Below are positions 33,379 to 42,400 of a stretch of 64,000 nt of DNA, in pieces. The position numbers and the translations under genes are program-made. The DNA comes from Nonomuraea muscovyensis (GTDB lineage: Bacteria; Actinomycetota; Actinomycetes; Streptosporangiales; Streptosporangiaceae). Numbering within the stretch: the first letter of the stretch is position 1; every line of letters begins with the position of its first letter. The stretch spans positions 3,100,001 to 3,164,000 of the forward strand of contig NZ_JACHJB010000002.1 of assembly GCF_014207745.1 (NCBI RefSeq), written 5' to 3'. The notes beneath the pieces are model-generated. The model searched no databases and had not been told where the DNA came from. It worked only from the letters and a program-made list of their open reading frames with translations.

Positions 33379-36242
33379 CGAGCCACCTCAAGGTTGTACG
33401 TGGCCTGGTACAGGCGCGTCGCGATGGACTCGTCGGGAATGCCCACGGAGTCGAGTACGTGCGCGTAACGCATGGATTCCTCGTCGAACAGCATGCCGAT
33501 CCTGGCTCGCAGGTCGCTGAGCGCCTTGGCGCCGATGCCCCGCAGCGACTCCGCGCCGAGCAGCGCGGTGACCAGCCGGTGCTGGAGACCCTCCACGGGT
33601 CCGCTGAACATCGCGACCATGAAGATCAGGGAGAGCGAGTCGGCGTCGAACGACAACAGCTTCGACACCGACCGCTTGGCCACGCCGTCGGTGCGCACCA
33701 TCTCGGTGACGTGCTCCTGCCAGGCGGCGATGGCCCGGCTCGCGTGCCGTACGAGATCGTCGGAAGGGCGGTCGAGCTCCTCGGCGAGCTTGGCGCCGAG
33801 CGGTGAGCGGTGCCGCCAGCGGGCGGCCACCTCCTCCGCGGCGCGGTTGGCGCCGGCGACGATCACCGACTCCAGCCCGGCGCGCAGCGCCGTCCTGAAC
33901 GCCATGATCCGCTCGGGTGCCTGGCCGGCCGACCTGCCGCGTTTACGCAGGTGAAGGGTGCGCAGCAGGTCGCCGGACCCGGCGAAGTCCTGCCAGCGGG
34001 CAAGCACCTCGCCGTGGATGAGGGTGCCGCCGCGGAACGCCTTGTCGATCTCCGAGAGGGCGTTGCGATAGGAGGCCTCCACGTCGGCGCGCAGCTCTCC
34101 GCGGAAGGTGACCTGCACCTCCATGTGCTTTGCCAGCGCGGGAACGCGGGTGCGGAAGCTGTTGAGCACGCCGTTCAGTGTCTCGCGTACGGCCTGCTCC
34201 CGGCGTTCCTCGTCCACCGACAGCTCGGCCAGCCACAGGCGCAGGTCGGTGACCTCGTTGTCGGGCAGGCGGCCGTCGAGGACCTTGGACTCGTGGATGA
34301 CGAACCGGTCGATCTCTCCCAGGCCGTACTCGGTGAGCATGCGGACGAAGTGCTTCAGGACCACCTCGCGCGCCCTCGGCTGCACCCGGGACAGCACGAT
34401 GGCGAGCCGGGCGCCGCGTTCCTTGGCGAGCCTGAGGAGGTTCCAGGCGGGGGCGTCGGCGTAGCGGGCGGCCGTGGTGACGAACACCCACAGGTCGGCC
34501 GCGTCGAGCATGCGCTGGGCGATCTCGTGGTGCTCCTCGACGACCGAGTCGATGTCGGGGGTGTCGAGCAACGCGACGCCCTGGGGAAGCTTCTCGGTCG
34601 GGACCACGATGAGGCTGTCGAGCCCCGCGCCCGGCTGGGGCGTGTCGATGCGCCGCAGCCCGGACAGCAACTCTCCCTCGGCGAACCAGGTGCGGTCGTC
34701 GGGGTGGCAGGCCAGGACCGGGACGCCCGTGGTGGGCCGCCGCACTCCGGTGCGGGAGACGTTCCGCTCGGCCAGCGAGTTGACCAGCGTGGACTTGCCC
34801 GCGCCGGTCGAGCCGGCGACGACGATGAGGGCGGGCGCGGTGCTGGTGCGCACTCGCGGCAGTACGTAGTCCTGGAGCTGGGCCAGCAGGTCGGCCTGCA
34901 CCTGCCGCGCCTCCTCGGCGCCCGGCAGGTCGAGACCGAACCGCACCTCGGACACGCTGGAGCGGAGGGTGTCGAGGGCGGCGGTGAGCGCGGCGACGGT
35001 CTCAGGGGGCAGGCCCTCGCCTCCCCGGCGCCGCGGCGGCTCGGCGGGGGCTTCCGATCGGGGGGATTCGGCGTGGTCGCCGGACGTGTCACCCAGCGGC
35101 GCCACCTGGTCGCCGGGCTCGCCCTCGTCCTCTCGCTCCTCGTGGTCACGGAAGTCCGCGCCGTCCCCGTGGTCACGGGAGTTCGCGCCGTCTTCATGGT
35201 CGCGGGACTCGGGCTGGTCCTCGTGGTCGCGGGACTCGGGCTGGTCCTCGTGGTCGCGGGACTCGGGCTGGTCCTCGTGGTCGCGGGACTCGGGGTGGTC
35301 CTCGTGGTGCGCCTGGTCGGCGGGCTCGCCGGGCTCTTCGAGGTCCGGCTCCGGAGCGTCCGTCGCCTCGGGTGCCGTCGGGCCGCTCCGCGTCTCCTCC
35401 GTCACCGACTCGGCGCGGCCGGGCTCGGCTCGGCCGGGCTCCTCGTCGCTGGGCTCCTCGCGGGTGAGCACTCCGTGGGCGGGCTCGTCGTACGAGGTGT
35501 GATCGCTGATGGGGCGGTCCTCGCCCGCGGCGGGGCCGGGAGCGGCGGCGGTCTCGCCCGGTGAGAGGGCGTCGCCCGGTGCGGAAGCACGGTCCGGAAC
35601 GGGGGCATCGTCCAGGACCGGGGCATCGTGCTGCACGGGGGCGGCGTCATGGGCGGGCTCGGGACGGTCGTCGTCCGGCGAGGGCTCGTCCGAGGCTTCT
35701 GGGGCACGGTCGTCACCGGGCGCAGGCTCTTCAGGGCCGGCGAAGCCGTCGGAAACGGGCTGGTCGGAGGTGTCGGAGTCATCCGGGGCGGGCTCGGCCT
35801 GGTCGGCGGCGTCATGGAGAGGGGCCTGCCGGGCTACGGGTTCGTCCGTGTGACCGGCCTCGTCCTCGGGAGCGAGCTCTTCGTCGCCGGGGGCCTCGGC
35901 CTGTGTGGACGTGTCCGGGTGAGGCACCTCACCCTGTGCGGCCTGTCTGGACGTGTCCAGGTGAGGCGCCTCGCCTGGTGCGGCCTCGTCGTGCGGCGCA
36001 GGTCCGGCCTGCCGGGAGGGCTCGTCGGTCGGTGCGGGTACGTCTTCGTCAGCCGGTGCGTCTTCGCCGGCGGGTTCGCGCTGTGGTACGGGCCCGTCCG
36101 CGCGTGACGGCGCGACCCTCGGCGCGAAGGCGTCGAACGCGGGACGAGGCGGCTCGGCAGGGCTGTCGTCGCTGATCGCGCGGAAGTTGAGTGTTTGCTC
36201 CCCCGGCGACTCCGGACGCCCGTCGTCCATGGCCGTGTTCAT
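33375..36242 (-). CDS. large dynamin-like GTPase with disordered acidic N-terminus
   Basis: A 955-residue protein. The first 400 residues are acidic, Pro/Glu/Asp-rich and disordered, with four copies of the nonapeptide ESRDHEDQP (27-bp DNA repeats) near 310-350. The GTPase domain starts near 455: IVVAGSTGAGKSTLVNSLAE (G1), GVRRPTTGVP (G2), VALLDTPDIDS (G3), IVLSRVQP in the G4 place. The C-terminal 300 residues are helical (stalk-like) without membrane spans. Its ATG overlaps the cobA stop by 4 bp and its own stop overlaps the smaller GTPase start, so all three genes are coupled. A role in membrane or septum remodelling is inferred from the partner. Confidence 0.83.
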   Translation of the reverse strand: MNTAMDDGRPESPGEQTLNFRAISDDSPAEPPRPAFDAFAPRVAPSRADGPVPQREPAGEDAPADEDVPAPTDEPSRQAGPAPHDEAAPGEAPHLDTSRQAAQGEVPHPDTSTQAEAPGDEELAPEDEAGHTDEPVARQAPLHDAADQAEPAPDDSDTSDQPVSDGFAGPEEPAPGDDRAPEASDEPSPDDDRPEPAHDAAPVQHDAPVLDDAPVPDRASAPGDALSPGETAAAPGPAAGEDRPISDHTSYDEPAHGVLTREEPSDEEPGRAEPGRAESVTEETRSGPTAPEATDAPEPDLEEPGEPADQAHHEDHPESRDHEDQPESRDHEDQPESRDHEDQPESRDHEDGANSRDHGDGADFRDHEEREDEGEPGDQVAPLGDTSGDHAESPRSEAPAEPPRRRGGEGLPPETVAALTAALDTLRSSVSEVRFGLDLPGAEEARQVQADLLAQLQDYVLPRVRTSTAPALIVVAGSTGAGKSTLVNSLAERNVSRTGVRRPTTGVPVLACHPDDRTWFAEGELLSGLRRIDTPQPGAGLDSLIVVPTEKLPQGVALLDTPDIDSVVEEHHEIAQRMLDAADLWVFVTTAARYADAPAWNLLRLAKERGARLAIVLSRVQPRAREVVLKHFVRMLTEYGLGEIDRFVIHESKVLDGRLPDNEVTDLRLWLAELSVDEERREQAVRETLNGVLNSFRTRVPALAKHMEVQVTFRGELRADVEASYRNALSEIDKAFRGGTLIHGEVLARWQDFAGSGDLLRTLHLRKRGRSAGQAPERIMAFRTALRAGLESVIVAGANRAAEEVAARWRHRSPLGAKLAEELDRPSDDLVRHASRAIAAWQEHVTEMVRTDGVAKRSVSKLLSFDADSLSLIFMVAMFSGPVEGLQHRLVTALLGAESLRGIGAKALSDLRARIGMLFDEESMRYAHVLDSVGIPDESIATRLYQATYNLEVAR
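35201..35308. repeat. 27-bp in-frame tandem repeat, four units
   Basis: CGCGGGACTCGGGCTGGTCC begins four units at 35201, 35228, 35255 and 35282. Three are nearly identical. They encode the ESRDHEDQP repeats of the large GTPase; decayed copies extend to about 35120. Confidence 0.92.
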
Positions 36243-37471
36243 GGCAAGCGCTCCGCTCGAACCATCTCGACCTCCTGGCCGACCCTGACGACGTCGCCGA
36301 CGATGATGATCGCCGGCGGCCGTATCCCCGCCGCGGACACGCGGTCGGCGACGGTGGAAAGCGGAGCGACGACCGCCCGCTGGGTCGGAAGGGTACCGTC
36401 CTGGACGACCATTACGGGAGTCTCCGGCGGACGTCCGTCTCGAAGGAGCGCTTCGGCGACCTTCGCCAGCCGCTCGACGCCCATGAGGAGCACCAGGGTG
36501 CCCTGCGAGCGGGCCATGGCGGGCCAGTCGACCGTGGACTGCGGGTCGTCGGGCGCCACGTGGACCGAAACCACGTGGAACTCCTGGCTGACACCCCGGT
36601 GCGTGACGGGGACACCGGCCGAGGCGGGCACCGCCACGGCGCTGGTGATGCCGGGCACGACCAGCACGGGGATGCCGGCACGGGCGCAGGCGATCATCTC
36701 CTCGCCGCCCCGGCCGAACACGAACGGGTCGCCGCCCTTGAGCCGGACCACGAACTTGCCCTGCCTGGCCCGGTCGACGAGCACCTCGTTGATGACCTCC
36801 TGGGCCAGCGCCCTGCCGTAGGGGACCTTGGCGGCGTCGATGAGCTCGACGTCGGGGGCCAGCTCGTCGAGGAGGGCCCGGGGTGCGAGCCGGTCGGCGA
36901 CCACCACGTCAGCCTGGGCGAGGAGCTGTCGGCCGCGCACGGTGATCAGGCCGGGATCGCCGGGGCCCCCACCGACGAGGGCCACGCCGACCGGCTTGGT
37001 GCGGCTGCGCCGGGCGTCGACCGTGCCGTCGCGCAGCGCGCCCACCACGGCGTCCCTGATGCCGGCCGCCCGGCGCGGATCGCCTCCGGCGGTGACCGCC
37101 ACGGTGATCTCGTCGACCTTGCCGGAGGCGGGCGTCCAGGCGGCGGAGGCGTCCTTGTCGTCGGCGCGTACGCACCAGATGTGCTTGGCCTCGGCCTCGG
37201 CGGCGACGGCGGTGTTGACGGAACGCTCGTCGGTGCAGGCCTGGACGAGCCAGGCGCCGTCGCAGTCGCCCACCTCGTAGTGCCTGGAGTGCCAGGTGAT
37301 CCGGCCGGCGGCGATCAGATCGTCGAGGGCGGGGGTGACGCTCGGCGACACCAGGGTGACCATCGCGCCCGCCTCGAGCAGGGCGGGCACCCGCCGCTGC
37401 GCGACACGGCCGCCTCCCACGACGAGGACCCGGCGACCGGAAAGCCGCAGGCCGAGGAGGTAGGGGCCCAT
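36239..37471 (-). CDS. cobA: uroporphyrinogen-III methyltransferase / precorrin-2 dehydrogenase
   Basis: A 410-residue bifunctional enzyme. Residues 1-150 resemble the SirC/CysG-N dehydrogenase (GRRVLVVGGGRVAQRRVPAL, then HIWCVRADDKDASAAWTPA); residues 160-410 are the SUMT methyltransferase (ALVGGGPGDPGLITVRG, VVRLKGGDPFVFGRGGEE, VVPGITSAVAVPASAGVPVT). It methylates uroporphyrinogen III to precorrin-2 and may oxidise it, feeding cobalamin and sirohaem. ATG 37471 has GGGAG upstream; longer in-frame extensions run into repeats. It overlaps the large GTPase by 4 bp at its end and is 370 bp downstream of cobT. Confidence 0.93.
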   Translation of the reverse strand: MGPYLLGLRLSGRRVLVVGGGRVAQRRVPALLEAGAMVTLVSPSVTPALDDLIAAGRITWHSRHYEVGDCDGAWLVQACTDERSVNTAVAAEAEAKHIWCVRADDKDASAAWTPASGKVDEITVAVTAGGDPRRAAGIRDAVVGALRDGTVDARRSRTKPVGVALVGGGPGDPGLITVRGRQLLAQADVVVADRLAPRALLDELAPDVELIDAAKVPYGRALAQEVINEVLVDRARQGKFVVRLKGGDPFVFGRGGEEMIACARAGIPVLVVPGITSAVAVPASAGVPVTHRGVSQEFHVVSVHVAPDDPQSTVDWPAMARSQGTLVLLMGVERLAKVAEALLRDGRPPETPVMVVQDGTLPTQRAVVAPLSTVADRVSAAGIRPPAIIIVGDVVRVGQEVEMVRAERLP

Positions 37472-37753
37472 GGTGGGAATCTCCCGTTCGCGAAGGTTGG
37501 GTGTGTCAGGAGGTAAACCTATCGGGTCTTCGTAGGGCGTTTGCTTCGCACAGGTCAACACCCGGCGACAAGGGCCGGAGGGATCCAGCGGGCCCGCCTC
37601 CGTCATTCTCAGGGCGTCTGGCCAGCGCTGACAGCGCCTCAAGGATAACCCGGCCGCGGGGCCGTCCGACGTGCCGCGGGTGCCGGCCCGGCTGCCGAGG
37701 CGGCCGGGCCGCTGCGCGGCGGGCGGGGCGGGGTCAGGCCGGTGTGGCCCCAT
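37472..37753. other. leader region of cobA
   Basis: No gene. I looked for a cobalamin riboswitch on the minus strand and saw no convincing B12 box or conserved core. A promoter for cobA and the GTPase genes may lie here (AT-richer stretch near 37510-37560). Confidence 0.45.
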
Positions 37754-37840
37754 GCCTTCCATGGTGTGGTCACGCCGGTGCGGCCGCGTGCCTTCCATGG
37801 TGTGGTCACGCCGGTGCGGCCGCGTGCCTTTCCGGGCGGG
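37754..37840. repeat. 36-bp tandem repeat at cobT 3' end
   Basis: Two exact copies of a 36-bp unit start GCCTTCCATGGTGTGGTCAC at 37754 and 37790; a third partial copy ends just after the cobT stop. Each unit contains TCACGCCGGTG. Confidence 0.9.
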
Positions 37841-37841
37841 G

Positions 37842-38912
37842 TCACGCCTGCTTCTCGGACACGCCTGCCGAGTCGAAGGTGGCGACGTCGTGCATCACCC
37901 GTACGGCGGCGCAGACGAGGGGGTGGGCGAGCAGGCCGCCGGTGCCTTCGCCGAGCCGGAGCTCCAGGTCCACGAGCGGGCGCAGGCCGAGGGCGGCGAG
38001 CGCGACGGCGTGACCTGGTTCGGCGGAGCGGTGCCCCGCGATGCAGTGGTCGACGGCGGCGGGGTCGAGCGCGGTGGCGACCAGGGCCGCCGCGCCCGCG
38101 ATGACACCGTCGAGGATGACCGGCACCCGGCAGGCCGCGCCACCCAGGACGAAGCCGGCGATGGCCGCGTGCTCGAAGCCGCCGACGGCGGCCAGGACGC
38201 GCAGCGCGTCGCTGGGCTGGGAGCCGACGGTGGCCGCGTCGTTGACCTCGATCGCCCGGCGGACGACGGCCACCTTGCGCGCGTGGGTCTCGTCGTCGAT
38301 CCCGGTGCCGCGACCGGTCACCTCGGCCGGGTCGTGGCCGGTGAAGGCCGCGATGAGGGCGGCGGAGGCGGTGGTGTTGGCGATGCCCATGTCACCGGTG
38401 ATCAGGCACCGGGCGCCGCCCTGGACCAGGCCGCGGGCCACCGAGATGCCGGCCTCCAGCGCCTGTACGGCCTGGTCGACGCTCATCGCGGGCCCCACGG
38501 ACAGGTCGGCCGTGCCGTATGCGATCTTGTGCTTGAGCAGGGAGGGAGCATCGGGCAGGTCGGCGGCGACGCCGACGTCCACGACGGTCACCGACGCGCC
38601 GGACTGGGCCGCGAAGGCGTTGGCCACGGCCCCGCCCGCCAGAAAGTTGGCGACCATCTGGACCGTGACCTCCTGGGGCCACGGGCTGACGCCCTGGGCG
38701 TGCACCCCGTGGTCGGCCGCGAAGATGGCCAGCGCGGCGGGGGCCGGCATGGGCGGCGGGCTGGTGCCGGCCGCGCCCGCGAGCCGTATCGCGACCTCCT
38801 CCAGAGCGCCGAGCGAGCCGCGCGGCTTCGTGAGGCGGTCCTGGTGCGTGCGGGCGTCCGCGAGGGCGCGCGGGTCGGCGGGGCGGATCTCGGCGAGCGT
38901 CTCGGCGAGCAC
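37842..38912 (-). CDS. cobT: nicotinate-nucleotide:dimethylbenzimidazole phosphoribosyltransferase
   Basis: A 356-residue protein, the normal CobT length. Typical segments: QDRLTKPRGSLGALEEVAIR, IFAADHGVHAQGVSPWPQEV, ITGDMGIANTTASAALIAAF, LDGVIAGAAALVA and HRSAEPGHAVALAALGL, with the conserved Glu in the last region. It makes alpha-ribazole phosphate for the lower ligand of cobalamin. The GTG at 38912 has GGAGG 6 nt upstream and is preferred over a 51-residue longer frame full of Pro/Arg. It is one of four cobalamin genes on this strand. Confidence 0.95.
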   Translation of the reverse strand: MLAETLAEIRPADPRALADARTHQDRLTKPRGSLGALEEVAIRLAGAAGTSPPPMPAPAALAIFAADHGVHAQGVSPWPQEVTVQMVANFLAGGAVANAFAAQSGASVTVVDVGVAADLPDAPSLLKHKIAYGTADLSVGPAMSVDQAVQALEAGISVARGLVQGGARCLITGDMGIANTTASAALIAAFTGHDPAEVTGRGTGIDDETHARKVAVVRRAIEVNDAATVGSQPSDALRVLAAVGGFEHAAIAGFVLGGAACRVPVILDGVIAGAAALVATALDPAAVDHCIAGHRSAEPGHAVALAALGLRPLVDLELRLGEGTGGLLAHPLVCAAVRVMHDVATFDSAGVSEKQA

Positions 38913-38922
38913 GGCGTACCTC

Positions 38923-39019
38923 CACGGACGAATCACGGACGAATCACGGACGGGCGACGGGCGTTCACGGGCGGGACAACGGACGGGCGACGGGCGGTTC
39001 ACGGGCGGGCGACGGGCGG
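38923..39019. repeat. short tandem repeats upstream of cobT
   Basis: CACGGACGAAT is repeated twice exactly (38923, 38934) and followed by three variants of ACGGGCG-rich 11-20-bp units. The array fills the gap between cbiX and cobT and begins right next to the cobT ribosome site. Confidence 0.75.
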
Positions 39020-39093
39020 ATCGCGGCAGAACAGGGCGGGTCGGCAGTGGGCCGGGACGGCCCACGGAGGGAGCATGCCAGGCCGCGACCGGC

Positions 39094-39939
39094 TCAGGGG
39101 ACCAGTTGGAGTGCTTCCTCGTAACGGTCGATCACGACGTCGGCCAGGGTCTCGCAGTCGCCGATCACCTCGGCGCACCGGATGTCCAGCTCGGGGTGCC
39201 CGGCGCCGTACGCCAGCGCCTGCGCCCACACCCGTTCGAGCATGCCTCCCGCGAACAGCAGGTAGGGGACCACGATGACGCGCTTGGCCCCGAGCCGGCG
39301 GCAGCGTTCGAGCCCGCCGGGCACCCCGGGCGGGGTGACGGACACGAACGCCGTCTCGACGGTCATGAAGTCGTACGCGTGCGTCTCCCAGAACAGCCGG
39401 GACACGCGGTGGATCTCGGCGTTGGCCGACGGGTCGGTGGAGCCCTCGCCGACCAGCACGACGGCGGTCTCCCCCGGCTCGATGTGGCCGGGATGCAGGT
39501 CGGCGATGCCCGCCTCGACGGCGCGCAGCCGGGGCCGGCCGCCGACCAGCTCCAGCGGGCGCAGCCGGGGCATCTCGGTGGCGGCGTCGTTGAGCCGCTC
39601 GGCCAGCAGGGCGAGGACGCGAGGGTCCGGCCCGAGGTGCCGGCCGTAGTCGTACATCAGCGTGGGGTGGCGCTGCTGCTCGCGTTCCATGGCGGCGGGG
39701 TACTCCTCGCCGACCCGGTTGAGGCTCAGGGGGAGCGCGACGAGACGGTGGTGTCCTCGGGCCACCAGGGAGGCGACGGAGTCGCTCAACCGCGGCGTCG
39801 CCCTTTCGAGGTAGCCGCCGGACACGTCGGCGGCCTTCTGGTCGAGCCGGCAGCGGAGCCGGTGGACGAACCTGCCGAACTCCGCCGAGTCCGCGTCATC
39901 GTTCGAGCCCTGCCCGATCAGCAGGAGCGGCGGCTTCAT
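39094..39939 (-). CDS. cbiX: sirohydrochlorin chelatase-like CbiX protein
   Basis: A 281-residue two-repeat chelatase. The N-repeat has LLLIGQGSNDDADSAEFGRF and VSGGYLERATPRLSDSV with the metal-binding region LVALPLSLNRVGE; the C-repeat has VLVGEGSTDPSANAEIHRV and VIVVPYLLFAGGMLERV. It inserts cobalt into sirohydrochlorin in the early-cobalt (anaerobic) route. The usual N-terminal His is replaced by Gln (GQGS) here, but VPLLLxGG-type residues of the second half are kept. It lies between cobL and cobT. Confidence 0.88.
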   Translation of the reverse strand: MKPPLLLIGQGSNDDADSAEFGRFVHRLRCRLDQKAADVSGGYLERATPRLSDSVASLVARGHHRLVALPLSLNRVGEEYPAAMEREQQRHPTLMYDYGRHLGPDPRVLALLAERLNDAATEMPRLRPLELVGGRPRLRAVEAGIADLHPGHIEPGETAVVLVGEGSTDPSANAEIHRVSRLFWETHAYDFMTVETAFVSVTPPGVPGGLERCRRLGAKRVIVVPYLLFAGGMLERVWAQALAYGAGHPELDIRCAEVIGDCETLADVVIDRYEEALQLVP

Positions 39940-40005
39940 CGAGACTTACTCCGGTGGTAGACAAAGACACGCGAGGATATCCGATGCGTGGCGGTGAGGG
40001 ACAGG

Positions 40006-41181
40006 TCACGCTGGGTGCGCCGGCACCGCGTGGACGACGAAGACGGGGTCGGAGGCGGCCAGCCCGTGCGAGCCGTCGGGTCGCACGGTCAGCCGGGAGG
40101 CGAGGATCTGGGTGCCCTCCGCCCGGTAGCCGTGCTCGCGCAGCCGGTCGAGCACGGCGGGCACCCGTTCCAGGGTCTTGACCACGCAGACCAGCGAGCG
40201 GGGACGGCGGGCGGCGCAGGCCACGATCACGTCGGGGCCGCCGCCGCCGACGAAGACGGCGTCGGGGTCGGGCAGGGGTTCGAGGGCGGGCGGGGCCTGG
40301 CCACGGGTGAGCGCGACCTTGACGCCGTGGTCGAGGACGGCGGCGCGGATCCGGGCGCAGGAGTGCGCGTCGCGCTCGACGGCGATGACGGCGGCGCCGA
40401 GGCGGGCGCACTCGACGGCGATCTCACCGGAGCCGGAGCCGACGTCCCACACCAGGTCGCCGAGCCGCGGCCCGAGCTTGGCCAGGACGTACGCCCTGAC
40501 CTCCGGCGGGATGCGCCCGCCGAACGGCAGCGCCCACTCGGCCGGGCCGGGTCGCGCACCCGCGACCCAGCCCGGCGGCGCGCCCTTGTGCAGCGGGTCG
40601 ACGACGAGCACGACGTCGGGGTCCTTCCACGGGCGCGTGGTCGCCTCGCCCATGCGGCTGTGGGTGACGCGCTGGTCGGGACCGCCGAGGTCCTCGCAGA
40701 CGATGAGCGCGCGCGGGGTGGTGGGGGCCAGCTCGCGGGCGATCTCGGCCGGCCCGACCCCGGGGGTGACGAGCAGCGCGACCTTGGGGTGCGCGCGGCA
40801 GGCGTTGACGACCCGGCTGAGCTGGTGCGGCCCGGAGGGGGCGACGACGAGGGCGTCCTCCCAGTTGAGCCCGGCGCAGGCGAAGGCGCGGGTGACCAGC
40901 GACGTGGCGGGCAGCACCTCCGGGCGCAGGCCGTGGGCGCGCAGCTCGCGTACCACGCCGAAGAAGCCGGGATCGCCCTCGGCGACCACGACGACGGGGC
41001 CTTCGCCGTGTTCGGCGTGGCGGTCGAGGGTGTCGAGCAGCGTCTCGTCACCGGTGGTCGCTGCGGTGAGCCTGAGCCGGCCGACGACGGCGTCGGGTCC
41101 CACGACGAGCGCCGCCTCGCGCAACCGGTCGATCGCCCCGGCCGACAGCTCCGATCCGTCCCAGCCGACCACCGTGATCAT
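40006..41181 (-). CDS. cobL: precorrin-6Y C5,15-methyltransferase (decarboxylating)
   Basis: A 391-residue fusion of CbiE and CbiT. Residues 1-200 are a tetrapyrrole methylase (MITVVGWDGSELSAGAIDRL, VVVVAEGDPGFFGVVREL, LTTPRALIVCEDLGG-like sequence). Residues 205-391 are the class I SAM methyltransferase/decarboxylase domain with VWDVGSGSGEIAVECARLG and VFVGGGGPDVI. It performs two methylations and a decarboxylation on the corrin ring. It is the first gene of the minus-strand cobalamin block, 66 bp before cbiX. Confidence 0.94.
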   Translation of the reverse strand: MITVVGWDGSELSAGAIDRLREAALVVGPDAVVGRLRLTAATTGDETLLDTLDRHAEHGEGPVVVVAEGDPGFFGVVRELRAHGLRPEVLPATSLVTRAFACAGLNWEDALVVAPSGPHQLSRVVNACRAHPKVALLVTPGVGPAEIARELAPTTPRALIVCEDLGGPDQRVTHSRMGEATTRPWKDPDVVLVVDPLHKGAPPGWVAGARPGPAEWALPFGGRIPPEVRAYVLAKLGPRLGDLVWDVGSGSGEIAVECARLGAAVIAVERDAHSCARIRAAVLDHGVKVALTRGQAPPALEPLPDPDAVFVGGGGPDVIVACAARRPRSLVCVVKTLERVPAVLDRLREHGYRAEGTQILASRLTVRPDGSHGLAASDPVFVVHAVPAHPA

Positions 41182-41246
41182 GACGCCTCACCGCCTTCAC
41201 CACCAAGAGTGACCGTTTCCGGGGCGTTTCACCAGACGTGCCGGAG

Positions 41247-42341
41247 CTACACCAGGTCACCGGGGACGAGGCTGTAGACGACGAGGTCCTCTCCGCGCAG
41301 GGCGTTGCGCGCGACGCCCTCGCGGGTGAAGCCGGCCTTCTCGGCGACGCGCTGCGAGGCCGGGTTGGAGACGGCGGCCCGCAGCAGCAGGCGCTGGAAC
41401 ACCAACGTGCCGAACAGCCATCGCGCGACGGCGAGCACTGCCTCTCCCGCATAGCCGCGGCCGCGCGCCCACGGCGCGGTCATGTAGCCGACCTCGGCGG
41501 TGCGGTTGACCCAGTCGATGTCGCGCAGGTCCACGTTCAGCGCGAACCGCCCGCCGGCGCACTCCACGCCGGCCCACGCGATGCCCTGCCCCCGGACGCG
41601 CATCAGCTCGGCGGCGGCGACGAAGGACCGGGCGTGGTCCTCGGTGTAGCCGCGCGGCACTCCGGTGTGGGCCTGCGTGACGGGGTCGGCGGCGGTGGCG
41701 GCCAGGTCGGGCACGTCCCGCTCGGTGAGGGGCCTCAGCAGCAGCCGGTCACCGCGCAGCTCGACGGGGGGCAGGCTGTCGGCCGGGGCGCGGTCGTCGC
41801 CGCGCAGCAGGCCGAACATGACCAGGTCGTGCGGCCCGTCGGCCTCCAGGCTGGCCTGGCGCAGCACGCCTTCCCAGGTGAAGCCGGCCTTCTGGGCGAC
41901 GCGGAGGGAGGCGAGGTTGTCGAGGTTGGCGGTCAGGTCGATCCGGCGCAGGTCGGTGGCGGCGAAGACCCAGTCGGTCAGGCCGCGCACGGCCTCGGTG
42001 GCGTAGCCGCGGCCGCGGTGGAGGGGGTGCACGCCGTAGCCGACCTCGGTGGTGCCGGCGCCCCAGGAGGTCTTGAAGAGGCTGATGGCGCCGACGATGA
42101 GGCCGTCGGCGTCGGTCATCGCCAGGTGCACGCCCTGACCGGAGCGCTGCAGGTCGTGGACGCCGGTGGACAGCCAGGCGGGCACGCCCGCCACGTGGGT
42201 GGGGGCGCCGGGGGGCAGGAAGGCGGTGCCCGACCCGACGATGGACCTGACCCGCGCCTCATCATCCGGGCGGAAGGGACGAAGCAGGAGCCGTCCAGTG
42301 ATGACCGTCACATCGGGATCGAACACGTCGGCAGCGTACAC
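41247..42341 (-). CDS. tandem-GNAT acetyltransferase
   Basis: A 364-residue protein with two RimJ/RimL-type GNAT domains. Domain 1 (residues about 10-180): ITGRLLLRPFRPDDEARVR, VGYGVHPLHRGRGYATEAVR, NLASLRVAQKAGFTWEGVLR. Domain 2 (about 190-360): LRGDRLLLRPLTERDVPDLA, GYMTAPWARGRGYAGEAVLA, NPASQRVAEKAGFTREGVAR. Both keep the acetyl-CoA loop, so both may be active; likely substrates are protein N-termini or amino groups on small molecules. No good ribosome site is seen; GTG 42341 follows an AAACAT box and may be leaderless, with GTG 42326 and 42311 as alternatives. Confidence 0.85.
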   Translation of the reverse strand: MYAADVFDPDVTVITGRLLLRPFRPDDEARVRSIVGSGTAFLPPGAPTHVAGVPAWLSTGVHDLQRSGQGVHLAMTDADGLIVGAISLFKTSWGAGTTEVGYGVHPLHRGRGYATEAVRGLTDWVFAATDLRRIDLTANLDNLASLRVAQKAGFTWEGVLRQASLEADGPHDLVMFGLLRGDDRAPADSLPPVELRGDRLLLRPLTERDVPDLAATAADPVTQAHTGVPRGYTEDHARSFVAAAELMRVRGQGIAWAGVECAGGRFALNVDLRDIDWVNRTAEVGYMTAPWARGRGYAGEAVLAVARWLFGTLVFQRLLLRAAVSNPASQRVAEKAGFTREGVARNALRGEDLVVYSLVPGDLV

Positions 42342-42400
42342 AGCGGCGATGTTTGCCGGGAAAAGCGGGGGTAGGTGCGCGAAGGAGAGGAGTGACAACG

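Noticed and set aside
35201..35308. CRISPR-like regular repeats
   Set aside because: The units are contiguous without spacers and encode nonapeptide repeats of a GTPase.
37472..37798. 109-residue N-terminal extension of CobA
   Set aside because: The added part is Arg/Pro-rich, derives partly from 36-bp repeats, and the ATG at 37471 has a proper ribosome site.
41182..41246. Cobalamin riboswitch before cobL
   Set aside because: The gap is only 65 bp and shows no B12 box or core; too short for that riboswitch.
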